DNA from: Bacillota bacterium
GTDB lineage: Bacteria; Bacillota; Clostridia; Lachnospirales; Lachnospiraceae
DNA length: 64,000 nucleotides
Direction of reading: 5' to 3'
NCBI GenBank assembly: GCA_023391695.1
Contig: JAEWAK010000052.1
Coordinates: 1 to 64,000 of the forward strand
Shown here piece by piece: positions 15,199 through 23,364 of the stretch (position 1 is the first letter of the stretch; each line of letters starts with the position of its first letter). A program made the translations under genes and the position numbers. The notes beneath the pieces were generated by a model. The model ran no database searches, was not told the origin of the DNA, and was given only the letters and a program-made list of their open reading frames with translations.

Positions 15199-16844
15199 TA
15201 AGCGCACTGTTCCTTGCAATAATTGAGGTTTCCTTAACTGCAGGCATAATTATTCTTATAATTAAGTTATTATCCTTTTCCATTAATAAAAATTATGCCG
15301 CAAAGTGGAAAAAATTTATATGGCTGATACTTGCTGTCAGGCTCTTAATACCGATTAATGTTTCGTTTTTAAATGCCCCGATTCAATTGAACCTTCCGGT
15401 TCCAGGCAATATAAACAGTATTTTTTATACGTCTCCAAACAATATAAAAGAGGATTTCGCACAAGAGGCAGCAGCTGATAATTGGGCAAAAGATAATTCG
15501 GCTAATACAGAAGCGGATACCGGAAAGATGGATATCGGAAATCAAAATACCGGAAATCCAAATAATAGAAATAAAACGATTGGATATGATGTATTCACAG
15601 GAGAAAACTTAAACCGTATTTTAACATGGGTGGAGCTTGCCGCTTTTATATGGGTTGCCGGCGGTACTCTGTTTATACTGTATCACCTGATTGGATATTT
15701 GTATTTCAGAAAGCAGATTTTACGCTGAGGCCGTTTGGTAAAAGAAGAGAGAATACAGGATATTACGGCTGAAATTACGGAACAATTATTTTTGAAAAAA
15801 CAGCTTAAAGTTTATGAATGTGATAAAATAGCAAGTCCTACCCTGACAGGATTTCTGCATCCGGTTCTGGCAGTACCCCCTGATTGTTATTCCGACCAGG
15901 AATTAAGTTTTATAATTAAGCATGAACTCACCCATTACCGCTTAAAGGACCTTTGGTATAAATTGCTTATACTTATTGCAAATGCAGTTCACTGGTTCAA
16001 TCCGGCAGTTTATCTGCTTCGCGGCGAGGCGGATATTGATCTTGAGCTTGCCTGCGATGATGAGGTAATTAAAAGTATGTCTGCCGGTGACAGAAAAAAG
16101 TATGGGGAAACAATCCTCTCCTGTATCCACCGTCAGAAAATGCGAAAAGCTGCTTTAACTACAGGTTTTAATAATACTGCTAAAACCTTAAAAGTCAGAT
16201 TGAAAAATATTCTAAGTGCAAAAAAGAAGCGTAATGGACGGGTCAGCATCTTCCTTTTCCTGATTTTGGTTGTGAGCATTGGAACCCTGGTTACGATTAA
16301 CGGCGGAGAGCAAATACAGAAGGATAAGGATGGCGATGGACTTATCTGGTACGGCGCAGTCAGTCTGATCCCGGAGAAACCGGAATTACCGGATAATCTG
16401 ATTGAAAACAGGGATGATTGGGATGAATTTTTAAAAAGTAAAAATACCATTGCTTTAGCAGCAAGTATACCGGAAGCGGATATATATGTTTACGGTCTGA
16501 AAGAAAACGGTACGGAAGAGGGAACCTATACACTGCGCGGAATCTGTGTGAAGCAGGGAAATGAGATTCAGGTATTGGATTCTGGCTGGGGTATATATGA
16601 TGAATTACCCGAAATCAGGTATCAGGATTATGACAGTGATGGGATTAATGAAATAGCAATGATAGTAAGAAGTGCAAGTGGTACGGATTTGTCCGTTAAT
16701 GATTTACATATACTGAAGAAAAATAACGAGGATGGGTGGACCGATTATTTGTTTGATTCTTCTGACTGGCCGGAAATTATAAATCAAAGAATGGATTTTC
16801 AGGTGACAGACGGGATATTATCCATTTCTACTGATTCCGCATGA
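15195..16844 (+). pseudogene. BlaR1-like M56 metalloprotease receptor, split by an in-frame TGA
   Basis: Two open stretches in the same frame (15195-15728 and 15735-16844) together give one BlaR1-like protein. The first has N-terminal membrane segments; the second has the gluzincin motif in IIKHELTHYRLKDLW, another membrane segment (VSIFLFLILVVSIGTLVTI) and an extracellular C-terminal domain with DKDGDGLIWY and RYQDYDSDGINEIAMI, unlike the penicillin-binding sensor of true BlaR1. They are separated by one TGA (15726-15728) in YFRKQILR-stop-GRLVKEERI. Either it is a nonsense mutation (TGG to TGA is likely) or readthrough. A restart at the TTG 15735 would lack the membrane anchor. Confidence 0.7.
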
Positions 16845-16980
16845 ATCTAATGTTTGGGGTTAACTTTCCGTGTTAGCTGTTAAAACCAGAAATATAATAT
16901 TGAAATATAGTTATAATAATTCATACCCATTCTTAAAGCCTTAGAACTCTCCGGCAATTTGTTAAATAACATAAACTACC

Positions 16981-17697
16981 TTATCTATTATCAGGAAACC
17001 CCTTTATCATCTCTAAAACATCATGGAAACCACCTTGTTTATAGACTGTGATATCCTCCTCTTCTTTTTTGATTAAATTGTCTGTCAGCAGGAAAGTATC
17101 CATCCCCAGGGCTGCCGTACACATATCTTCTTTCACATCATTTCCGATCATGATGCATTCGGCCGGGATTTTGTGAATTTTGGTCAATATTTCCCTGTAA
17201 TATCCTAAATTCGGTTTGCAGAAGGCGGAATTTTCGTAAGTAGTAACCAGTTGGAAATCATCCGCCTCAAGGCCTGCCCAGTCCATTCTTTGATAGGTTG
17301 CTGCCTGGGGAAAGATTGGATTGGTGGCGAGGATAACCGAGTATCCCTTTTCTTTCAGAAGCCTGACACACTCCTTTGCCAAGGGATTTGTTGAGGTTGT
17401 GCTTTTTACCGAGCGGAACTCATTCCGGTAAAAATCCTCAAAAACCGGTTCCAGCTTTCTGGCTTCCTCTCCTAATATGGAACTGAAAGTATTCCAGAAA
17501 CGCTGCTCATTTGTCATGGTCCCGTCATTTTCTATCATTGCATAGGTACCCGTCCACACAGCCTTTGTAAGCTTTTTTGCATCGAAGCCGAAAGGTGCCA
17601 GTTTTATGGATAAAGCTTTAAAATAGGCATCCAAAAAGAGCTCCTGGCTCGGCATGGGTAACAAAGTTCCGTCCAAATCAAATATAAAGGTATTCAT
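16981..17697 (-). CDS. HAD-superfamily hydrolase
   Basis: This 238-residue protein has the HAD motifs: I, FIFDLDGTLLP, with the nucleophile Asp; II, the threonine in VILATNPIF; and III/IV, CKPNLGYY followed by MIGNDVKEDM. The cap inserted after motif I is helical. Such proteins dephosphorylate sugar phosphates, nucleotides or phosphoglycolate; the substrate is unclear. GGAGAG lies before the ATG. It stands alone between the BlaR1-like remnant and the tailocin regulator genes, facing leftward, and its promoter side carries a 160-base repeat. Confidence 0.8.
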   Translation of the reverse strand: MNTFIFDLDGTLLPMPSQELFLDAYFKALSIKLAPFGFDAKKLTKAVWTGTYAMIENDGTMTNEQRFWNTFSSILGEEARKLEPVFEDFYRNEFRSVKSTTSTNPLAKECVRLLKEKGYSVILATNPIFPQAATYQRMDWAGLEADDFQLVTTYENSAFCKPNLGYYREILTKIHKIPAECIMIGNDVKEDMCTAALGMDTFLLTDNLIKKEEEDITVYKQGGFHDVLEMIKGFPDNR

Positions 17698-17740
17698 GTT
17701 TTATTTCTCTCCGATTTATTATTATAATTTTTAGCTTACC

Positions 17741-17900
17741 AGGGTGTGTCTGAAAACTTATTGCACCGTTTTGAAGCCCCACTTTGCGGTATACTGCGCC
17801 GCGATTTTGGGAACGTAGATCCGCTGCACCCCCAAAATCGCTCCTTGTCTTCCGCAAATCGGAACAATCAGCCCGGCGCAAGCAGTTTTCAGAATACCCT
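17741..17900 (+). repeat. 160-nt dispersed element, copy 1
   Basis: The ends are imperfect inverted repeats (AGGGTGTGTCTGAAAACT and the inverse of AGTTTTCAGAATACCCT). Inside are blocks shared with 61487-61646: TTTGCGG, TGCTGC/ATGCTGC, ATTTTGGGAACGTA, CGCTNCGCACCC-like, and GGCACAAGC-like. Both copies are exactly 160 bases and have the same orientation. No protein is plausible from it, so it is a MITE-like or REP-like element, and it ends next to the ImmA-like gene stop. Confidence 0.7.
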
Positions 17901-17902
17901 GG

Positions 17903-18364
17903 CTATTCCAGCCTTTTTAACACACCAAGGCAGGGAGTGAAGTATATAATATAATTTTTATATGCTACGAAGGTTCCATATTTATTCTTGTAGGCATCCA
18001 GGGCATCTTTTAAATAATCCTCCGTAATATCCAGGTATTCGGCCATAGCATAGAGGCTTGTACAACCTGCTTCATAACATTTGACAACCCCTTCCAGTCC
18101 CACCTGGATATCATAAGATACCAGACGGGCACGGTATTCCTGCTTTCTGTTATTATCTTTGGTCTGATCCAGTATATTACCTGCAGAGGTTAGATGATGG
18201 CCGATCTCTTCTGCCAGGACGCAGCCCTTTTCTTTGTCGGTCAGATGTTTATCGATTGCAATACAGCCGTCGATGTATAAACCTTTCAAGCCCTCAACCT
18301 CATATAAATCCATCTCTTTTACAAACAGATTTTCATGCTGTTTCTGTAAGTCTTCGTATGTCAT
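17903..18364 (-). CDS. ImmA/IrrE-like zinc metallopeptidase, partner of the tailocin repressor
   Basis: A 153-residue ImmA/IrrE (DUF955)-like protein: LYIDGCIAIDKHLTDKEKGC is the strand-helix before the active site, and LAEEIGHHLTSAG the zinc-binding HExxH-like motif in the form EEIGHH usual for phage ImmA. In ICEBs1 and related phages ImmA cleaves the repressor ImmR after damage, and here it lies 13 bases downstream of an XRE repressor. Start 18364 has GGGGAG six bases upstream, better than ATG 18370. Its last few codons run up to a dispersed repeat, so the C-terminus may have been altered. Confidence 0.75.
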   Translation of the reverse strand: MTYEDLQKQHENLFVKEMDLYEVEGLKGLYIDGCIAIDKHLTDKEKGCVLAEEIGHHLTSAGNILDQTKDNNRKQEYRARLVSYDIQVGLEGVVKCYEAGCTSLYAMAEYLDITEDYLKDALDAYKNKYGTFVAYKNYIIYFTPCLGVLKRLE

Positions 18365-18377
18365 TGACATCTCCCCT

Positions 18378-18713
18378 TTATTTACCCTTATGTTTATTAT
18401 TTCTTGCCGCCAACAGCAGCTGCTTGTATTCTTCTATTTTGGACAGCTCTTCTTCGGTCCAGTTTTCATTATCTTCTTTATGGGCTGCAATGGTCGGTAC
18501 GGGCTGTGCATCTTCCCAACCCATAAGGTAAGCGGGAGAGCAGTCGAAAATTTCAGCTAGTTTAACAATGGTTTCATGCTTGATATTCTTAATTTCCCCG
18601 CTTTCATACCGCTGCATGGTTGCTTCTTTTACTCCCAACCGGTTTGCTACTTCCATTAAAGTCATCCCTAAGATTAACCTTCTCTCCTTAATCCTTCCTT
18701 GTAAAACTGACAT
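18378..18713 (-). CDS. XRE-family repressor of the tailocin locus
   Basis: This 111-residue protein has an N-terminal helix-turn-helix (LGMTLMEVANRLGVKEATMQ then RYESGEIKNIKHETIVKLAE) followed by FDCSPAYLMGW, characteristic of phage Cro/CI-like and ImmR repressors, and a short helical C-terminus. It lies upstream of an ImmA-like protease gene and is divergent from the tail operon. The operators with CTTACG...CGTAAG in the shared intergenic region are its likely targets. Cleavage by the protease would induce the operon. Confidence 0.8.
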   Translation of the reverse strand: MSVLQGRIKERRLILGMTLMEVANRLGVKEATMQRYESGEIKNIKHETIVKLAEIFDCSPAYLMGWEDAQPVPTIAAHKEDNENWTEEELSKIEEYKQLLLAARNNKHKGK

Positions 18714-18977
18714 AAGTACCGGCTCCTGTTTCCCTGTATTTAGGTTCTTTATAAGGTAAACCTATAAACCTGCCTGTAAATATTAATTTATCAGATTTAA
18801 TATTATTATTTTAAAAAATGAACTCTGCTTAAGTGTACGGCTAAATCATACTGCCTGATTTCCCATTTGCCGTCTAAGTTCCATTCCACGCAGCCGCCGC
18901 TGCGGGGTCTTTCATCATACGGTTTTTATCTTAACCGCCGGGTATATTCCGCATTCTGTTTAAAAAAGTATATATCT

Positions 18978-19006
18978 AATATAGCATAAACTTTCGTAAA
19001 ATGCAA
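18978..19006 (-). promoter_or_regulatory. Leftward promoter of the repressor operon
   Basis: Read on the minus strand: TTGCAT (19001-19006), 17 bases, TATATT (18978-18983). It lies some 265 bases from the repressor start, giving a long 5' untranslated region, and about 40 bases from the rightward promoter. Confidence 0.6.
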
Positions 19007-19030
19007 TATTCTTGAAAAAATTTTAAAAAA

Positions 19031-19047
19031 CTTACGCGATACGTATT
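19031..19047 (+). promoter_or_regulatory. Operator 1 of the tailocin promoter
   Basis: CTTACGCGATACGTATT is the first of three related dyads of the form CTTACG-N5-CGTAAG. It overlaps the -35 box of the rightward promoter. Confidence 0.7.
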
Positions 19048-19074
19048 GACAAAGTCATAAAACGGTGTTATTAT
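19046..19074 (+). promoter_or_regulatory. Rightward tailocin promoter
   Basis: Perfect TTGACA (19046-19051), 17-base spacer, TATTAT (19069-19074). Operators cover its -35 end and its start point, so repressor bound at both sites would block RNA polymerase. Confidence 0.75.
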
Positions 19075-19077
19075 ACA

Positions 19078-19094
19078 CTTACGCAATACGTAAG
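19078..19094 (+). promoter_or_regulatory. Operator 2 of the tailocin promoter
   Basis: CTTACGCAATACGTAAG is a perfect 6-5-6 dyad at the transcription start region. Confidence 0.75.
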
Positions 19095-19229
19095 AGGGCG
19101 AAAATGAAATAACTTGAACAGAATCGGAGAGATTAAACTTTCTGCAAAAAGAAAAGAAAGAACCGGAAAGAATAAAGGAATCTCTTCTCCATTTAAAAAC
19201 AAGCCGGTAAATAATTTTTTACCCTTAAA

Positions 19230-19246
19230 CTTACGTAATGAGTAAG
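19230..19246 (+). promoter_or_regulatory. Operator 3 of the tailocin promoter
   Basis: CTTACGTAATGAGTAAG is the third copy of the dyad, about 150 bases downstream in the leader. It could allow looping or roadblock repression. Confidence 0.65.
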
Positions 19247-19486
19247 GGAAGTGAAATATCTGAAACAAGAGAGGATGCCGACAGGGCATAGGGGAAAACG
19301 GTCAAGGATAGGTTGAGGGGCGGGCAGCAGACTGTTACATATTTTATGAATATTCAGCTTATTTATAAGCTTTCAGAATAGATATGGATTATTAAATATC
19401 GTCATTTTGGTATTTCTGACGTTAACTATAAAGACAGATAACTTGGACTAAACCATGTGAAAAATGTATTTGAAAGTGAGGACTCT

Positions 19487-19942
19487 ATGAAAAAGGAACA
19501 GTTCATAAACTTGGGATTTACGGAAGATATGGCCCAAAAGACTATGGATATTTTTAAGGAAGAGCTGAAAGGATTTATTCCAAAGTCCAGATTCGACCAG
19601 ATAAATGAAGTAAAAAAAGAATTGGAAAAAAAGCTGGCTGTTTTAGAAACTCAGGTAACGGAACGGAATAACAGTAAACTTACCTATCAGGAACTGGAGA
19701 AAATCTTAAAGGACTTGTGGAATACCAATGCTGCCATTAAGGCGGAACAGGAAGCCAAATTAAAGGACATCATGATCCGGTCAGCGATCCGCTCAAGACT
19801 TGCCTGTGTAAAATATGCAGACCTTCTGATCAGTAAATTTGACAAATCCAGGCTTTTAGTTGCTCCTGACGGTACCGTATCCGGTATTGAGGAGCAATTG
19901 GAAGAAATAAAAATGTCCTATGAGGGGTTATTTCGCATATAA
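19487..19942 (+). CDS. GP20-like phage scaffold/minor structural protein
   Basis: A 151-residue protein like the Phage_GP20 family: a helical N-terminal part (FINLGFTEDMAQKTMDIFKE), a coiled-coil stretch of about 30 residues (EVKKELEKKLAVLETQ), and the C-terminal segment ADLLISKFDKSRLLV with DGTVSGIEEQLEEIK, as in capsid scaffolds. The family is normally the scaffold of Siphoviridae/Myoviridae heads. Here no capsid, portal or terminase is present, so it is a leftover or has a new role. GTGAGG precedes ATG 19487; the open frame to 19457 has none. Confidence 0.65.
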   Translation: MKKEQFINLGFTEDMAQKTMDIFKEELKGFIPKSRFDQINEVKKELEKKLAVLETQVTERNNSKLTYQELEKILKDLWNTNAAIKAEQEAKLKDIMIRSAIRSRLACVKYADLLISKFDKSRLLVAPDGTVSGIEEQLEEIKMSYEGLFRI

Positions 19943-20193
19943 CTGGGAAGAAGCGCTGCTATCTTCCGGGTAAGTGTTAAAAGCCATCAACAGAAAAATA
20001 TCCGTATAAAATCCTGTTAAGATGGAAGGATATACATATTTTTACCTTTTTGCACAGGCGCTTGCTTAAGCCGGCAGGTAAACCAGTGAGATAATGAAAA
20101 TATCCTTAAATCAATGAAAGAGCCATATTCTGGCCGATAAGGCAGCAATGACGGAAAAAGAAGGAACAAGCGGAAAGGAGGGGGTGGAAAGGC

Positions 20194-20598
20194 ATGATTG
20201 AAAGTATAAAAGAAGCAATGATAAACAGGCTTTTGGAATTGTATCCGGATTATACCGTATATGATGAAGATTTGCCGTCGGAATATCAGAAGCCAGCTTT
20301 TTTAATTAATGTAAAAAGCCAGAATTACACCAGTCTGCTCCAGGGTAAATTTAAGAATCAGGTTAACTTCGATATTTCTTATTACAGCAATGTAACGGAA
20401 ACAGTCAAAAGGGACTGTCTGGATATCGGACAAGTTCTGCTGGCAGAATTTGATTTGGCCCAAAATTACCGGATTAAAAATAGAAAAGCAGAAACCATTG
20501 ACAATGTTCTGCATTTCACCTTTGATATCCAGTATTTCATAAGTAAAGAAGAACTGTCAACCAAGATGCAGAAAAAGGAAATGAACACCAATATATAA
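20194..20598 (+). CDS. Phage tail terminator/completion protein
   Basis: This 134-residue protein matches the position and look of tail-terminator proteins of PBSX-type tails (DUF6838-like): N-terminal helix SIKEAMINRLLELYPDYTVY, then alternating strands FLINVKSQNYTSLLQGKF and QVNFDISYY. It precedes the sheath gene by 11 bases, as in most contractile tail loci, and would cap the tail tube at the head-proximal end, essential in a headless tail. GGAGGGGG upstream of ATG is a strong ribosome site. Confidence 0.65.
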   Translation: MIESIKEAMINRLLELYPDYTVYDEDLPSEYQKPAFLINVKSQNYTSLLQGKFKNQVNFDISYYSNVTETVKRDCLDIGQVLLAEFDLAQNYRIKNRKAETIDNVLHFTFDIQYFISKEELSTKMQKKEMNTNI

Positions 20599-20609
20599 GG
20601 AGGATTATC

Positions 20610-21653
20610 ATGGCAGGAACATGGAATAACCAAAATAAAATTTTACCGGGTGCATATATTAATTTTTTAACCAATGCCCCTTTATCCATTACACCGGGGG
20701 AACGGGGAACCGTACTTTTGCTACAGGAGGTGAGTGTTGGAACAGCCGGCGAAATATATACCGTGACAGCTACCGGCAGCGATTATCCGGAAGGAGTCAT
20801 AAAGAAAGATACTTATTTAGCCGCGCAGGCATTAAAAGGTGCCCAGACCATAAAGGTTTATAATCTTGGAAGCACCCATGACGCTGATGCGGTGCAGGTG
20901 TCTCTGACAGCCATAAAAACCGCAGATTTTGACGTACTGGTTTACCCTTATGACGGGACGGAATATGACGCCAACAAAGCAGTTATCGCAACCTGGCTGG
21001 GCGGCATGATTAATAGTGAAGGGAAAGGAATACAGGGTGTATTCGCAAATTATAAGGGAGATTCTGAAGGCGTTATTAACGTTACCCAGGGGGTTAAGTT
21101 ATCCGATGGTACGATCCTTACGGCTGCTGAGACTGCGCCTTGGGTCGGAGGCATCACAGCCGGAGCGAATGTAAACCAGTCCAATACTGGAAGAAAATAT
21201 CAGGGTGCCATTGATGTTGTGCCCCGTAAAACAAAAGCGGAAATGGAAGCAGCGGTTACTGCCGGGGAATTCATTTTTAAGGTAGACAGCGCACAGAACG
21301 TTACGGCAGTTTATGATATCAACTCCCTGACTACCATAACCGAAGCAAAAGGAAAACCTTTCACCAAGAACAGGGTGATCCGGACCCTTTATGGTATTAA
21401 TAATGATATAACGGAAATCTTTGAATCCAACTTTGTTGGGCAGTTAAATAACAGTGAAGACGGCAGATCCCAATTAAGGGCAACCATTGTTGAATATTTT
21501 AACGAACTCCAAAGACTGGGTGCTATTAAGGAATTTACATCCGATGATGTTACTATTTCCCAGGGTGTGGATTCGGATGCCGTTGTTATTGACAGTTATA
21601 TTAAACCCGTTGACAGCGTTGAAAAAATGTATATCTCAGTAAAATTATCCTAA
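20610..21653 (+). CDS. xkdK: Tail sheath protein (XkdK-like)
   Basis: A 347-residue contractile sheath protein. It opens WNNQNKILPGAYINFLTNAP with the PGAYINF strand of PBSX sheath proteins, contains NTGRKYQGAIDVVPRKTKA near the middle, and ends GVDSDAVVIDSYIKPVDSVEKM, the conserved C-terminal domain where sheath subunits interlock. Contraction of this polymer drives the tube through a target envelope. It is followed 15 bases later by the tube gene, the fixed order in this family. AAGGAGG precedes the start. Confidence 0.9.
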   Translation: MAGTWNNQNKILPGAYINFLTNAPLSITPGERGTVLLLQEVSVGTAGEIYTVTATGSDYPEGVIKKDTYLAAQALKGAQTIKVYNLGSTHDADAVQVSLTAIKTADFDVLVYPYDGTEYDANKAVIATWLGGMINSEGKGIQGVFANYKGDSEGVINVTQGVKLSDGTILTAAETAPWVGGITAGANVNQSNTGRKYQGAIDVVPRKTKAEMEAAVTAGEFIFKVDSAQNVTAVYDINSLTTITEAKGKPFTKNRVIRTLYGINNDITEIFESNFVGQLNNSEDGRSQLRATIVEYFNELQRLGAIKEFTSDDVTISQGVDSDAVVIDSYIKPVDSVEKMYISVKLS

Positions 21654-21668
21654 GGAGGCAGATAGAAT

Positions 21669-22154
21669 ATGTCAGACAATAATTATGTAAGATTAGCGGA
21701 TACCATTTCTTCAAAAGAAGGAAAAGCCTTTATTACCATTAACGGACAGCGCAGAGTCTTATTTGAAATCTCCAGTTTAAAGGCACAGATTGATTTAACG
21801 GTACAGGCCAGAAGAATGCTGGGGCACCGTATGACCCAGCACAAGGTAGTTGGGGCAGAAGGTACCGGAAGCATGACCATGTATTTCATGAATTCCGAAA
21901 TGTTAAAACTTGCCCAAACTTATCTCCAGGGAGGAGATTTCGGAGACATTACCATACAGGCAGTAAATGAAGATCCTCAGTCTTCTATTGGCAGACAGGA
22001 CGTAACTTTAAGTAACGTAATATTAAAAACCATACCGGTTACTACCCTGGATGACCAGTCCGATGATCCGATAACCATTGATACGGACTTTACTTTTGAC
22101 AGTATAGCAAAATTAAGTTATTTTGATTTGCCTGCAAATTATAAAAACGCTTAA
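21669..22154 (+). CDS. xkdM: Tail tube protein (XkdM-like)
   Basis: A 161-residue tube subunit: VRLADTISSKEGKAFITING, with VLFEISSLKAQIDL, GHRMTQHKVVGAEGTGSM and the end GDFGDITIQAVNEDPQS. The pattern is that of XkdM/phage core tail protein (DUF2001). It forms the inner tube. Its stop is followed by an unusually long gap of 623 bases before the chaperone gene, which holds a structured repeat, while related loci have a short gap. Confidence 0.9.
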   Translation: MSDNNYVRLADTISSKEGKAFITINGQRRVLFEISSLKAQIDLTVQARRMLGHRMTQHKVVGAEGTGSMTMYFMNSEMLKLAQTYLQGGDFGDITIQAVNEDPQSSIGRQDVTLSNVILKTIPVTTLDDQSDDPITIDTDFTFDSIAKLSYFDLPANYKNA

Positions 22155-22777
22155 TAACGTATAGATGCAGGCGGAGTTACAGGTCTGATAGCAAGAATAC
22201 GGATTCTTCCTGTTTTAAATATTCGTAAAAACCGTTGACCATCGGACAAACTTTGGTAGGCAGCCGGTTTGGTTTGGCAGGGGGTACACTTGCATCTGTT
22301 TTGATATAACTCTGAAACAGTAAGGTTTAGTAAGACTTTATCTATTAAATTATTAAACTTAGGGGGACTTAACCTATCTATGGAAGTCTCCCGCCTAACC
22401 GGCGGGAGTTAGGCTTAATTTTCCTGTGGAGGTTGGGGCTTCCGCTGAAATAGAAGCATAACTGTGTAATAGTTATGAGGATAAAGTAAGGTGGAGTGCG
22501 AATATCGGCTTTGACTTAACTTAATAAATGGAATAAAAAATATATTGTGATTATCAGGCCTGTATCACCCCAGGATACTAAGAATTAATTATTATGGCTA
22601 TTCAGTAGCATCGGTTCTTAAGATTCAATGCATACTGCGCTGATCTGGCAAAAAATATAAAAAGCTATATTTTTTGGAACTGTTTAACTTTAGTTTCTCG
22701 ATTTTCCGGATAACTGAATAGTTACAAATTAATTATTTTACTTAAATTATTAACTTCATATTGAAAGGAGAACTATT
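22155..22777 (+). other. Intergenic insertion inside the tailocin operon
   Basis: The gap between tube and chaperone genes is normally short. Here it holds no credible ORF, a copy of a structured-RNA-like repeat (22384-22516), and AT-rich sequence ending with GAAAGGAG before the next gene. Polarity from it, or a role as an RNA, is unknown. Confidence 0.5.
22384..22516 (+). repeat. Structured-RNA-like repeat, copy 1
   Basis: The sequence starts AAGTCTCCCGCC with a partner arm GGCGGGAGTT, then TTAGGCTTAATTTTC, a second hairpin (CTGTGGAGG/CTTCCGCTG with wobble pairs), a third (CATAACT/AGTTATG), and ends GCGAATATCGGCTTTGACT. The copy at 47981-48140 follows the same order. Bases differ in the second stem but pairing is mostly kept, as expected for a folded RNA. 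Confidence 0.55.
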
Positions 22778-23364
22778 ATGAGTTCATTAAAAGCATTTTT
22801 AAATCCGGTACAAGTTGAAAATCAGGAAATTGTTGTTTCCAACCGTTTTATGGAAGAGGGCAAAGCGGTCCCGTTTATTATCCGTCCCATTACCCAGAAG
22901 GAGAATGAGCAGCTGATTAAGAAATATACCAGAAAAGATAAAAAAGGAACGGAAACCTTTAACCGTACCGAATATGTACAGGCCCTTACGGCCAGTGCCG
23001 TAGTATTTCCGAATCTGTTCGATGTAAAGCTTCAGGACAAATACGGGCTCGGTGAAACCGAAACTCTTAAGAATATGCTTTTAGTTGGGGAATATGCCAC
23101 TTTAGCCCAGGCAGTCCAGTCTTTAAGCGGCCTGGATACGGATATCAACGAGGACATTGAAGAAGCAAAAAACGAATAAAGCAGGGTGATGCTGAGTTTA
23201 ATCTTGCTCACTTTGCACTTCAGAAACTGCATATCCTTCCTTCCGTACTGGATGACATGAGCCAGAGGGAAAAAGCTTTCATTTATGCCAGCATCTCAGT
23301 GCGGGTAGAGGAGGAGAAAAGGCAGTCAGATAAATTAAAGGCGAAAGGAGGCAGAAGAAGGTAA
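22778..23364 (+). CDS. xkdN: Tail assembly chaperone (XkdN-like) with -1 frameshift extension
   Basis: The zero frame (22778-23179, 133 residues) is an XkdN-like chaperone: SSLKAFLNPVQVENQEIVVS, ITQKENEQLIKKYTRKDKKG and VQSLSGLDTDINEDIEEAKN. Just before its stop is a slippery heptamer A-AAA-AAC (23167-23173) in the right phase. A -1 shift there continues as RIKQGDAEFNLAHFALQKLH to a TAA at 23362-23364 that overlaps the tape measure start, giving a 195-residue fusion. The extension is coding-like (REKAFIYASISVRVEEEKR) and has no start of its own. This is the G/GT arrangement of phage tail assembly chaperones, in which a minor product coats the tape measure. Confidence 0.8.

Noticed and set aside
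15726..15728. TGA as a sense codon (recoding to Trp)
   Set aside because: Ordinary genes in the window use TGG for Trp and TGA as stop; the other in-frame TGAs fall in decayed regions, so code change is not supported.
17678..17881. 67-codon minus-strand ORF upstream of the HAD gene
   Set aside because: It lies almost entirely inside the 160-nt repeat and is not protein-like.
22155..22777. Group I intron or IStron in the tail operon
   Set aside because: I found neither an intron core nor a transposase/TnpB frame, and the genes on either side are complete, so nothing needs splicing.
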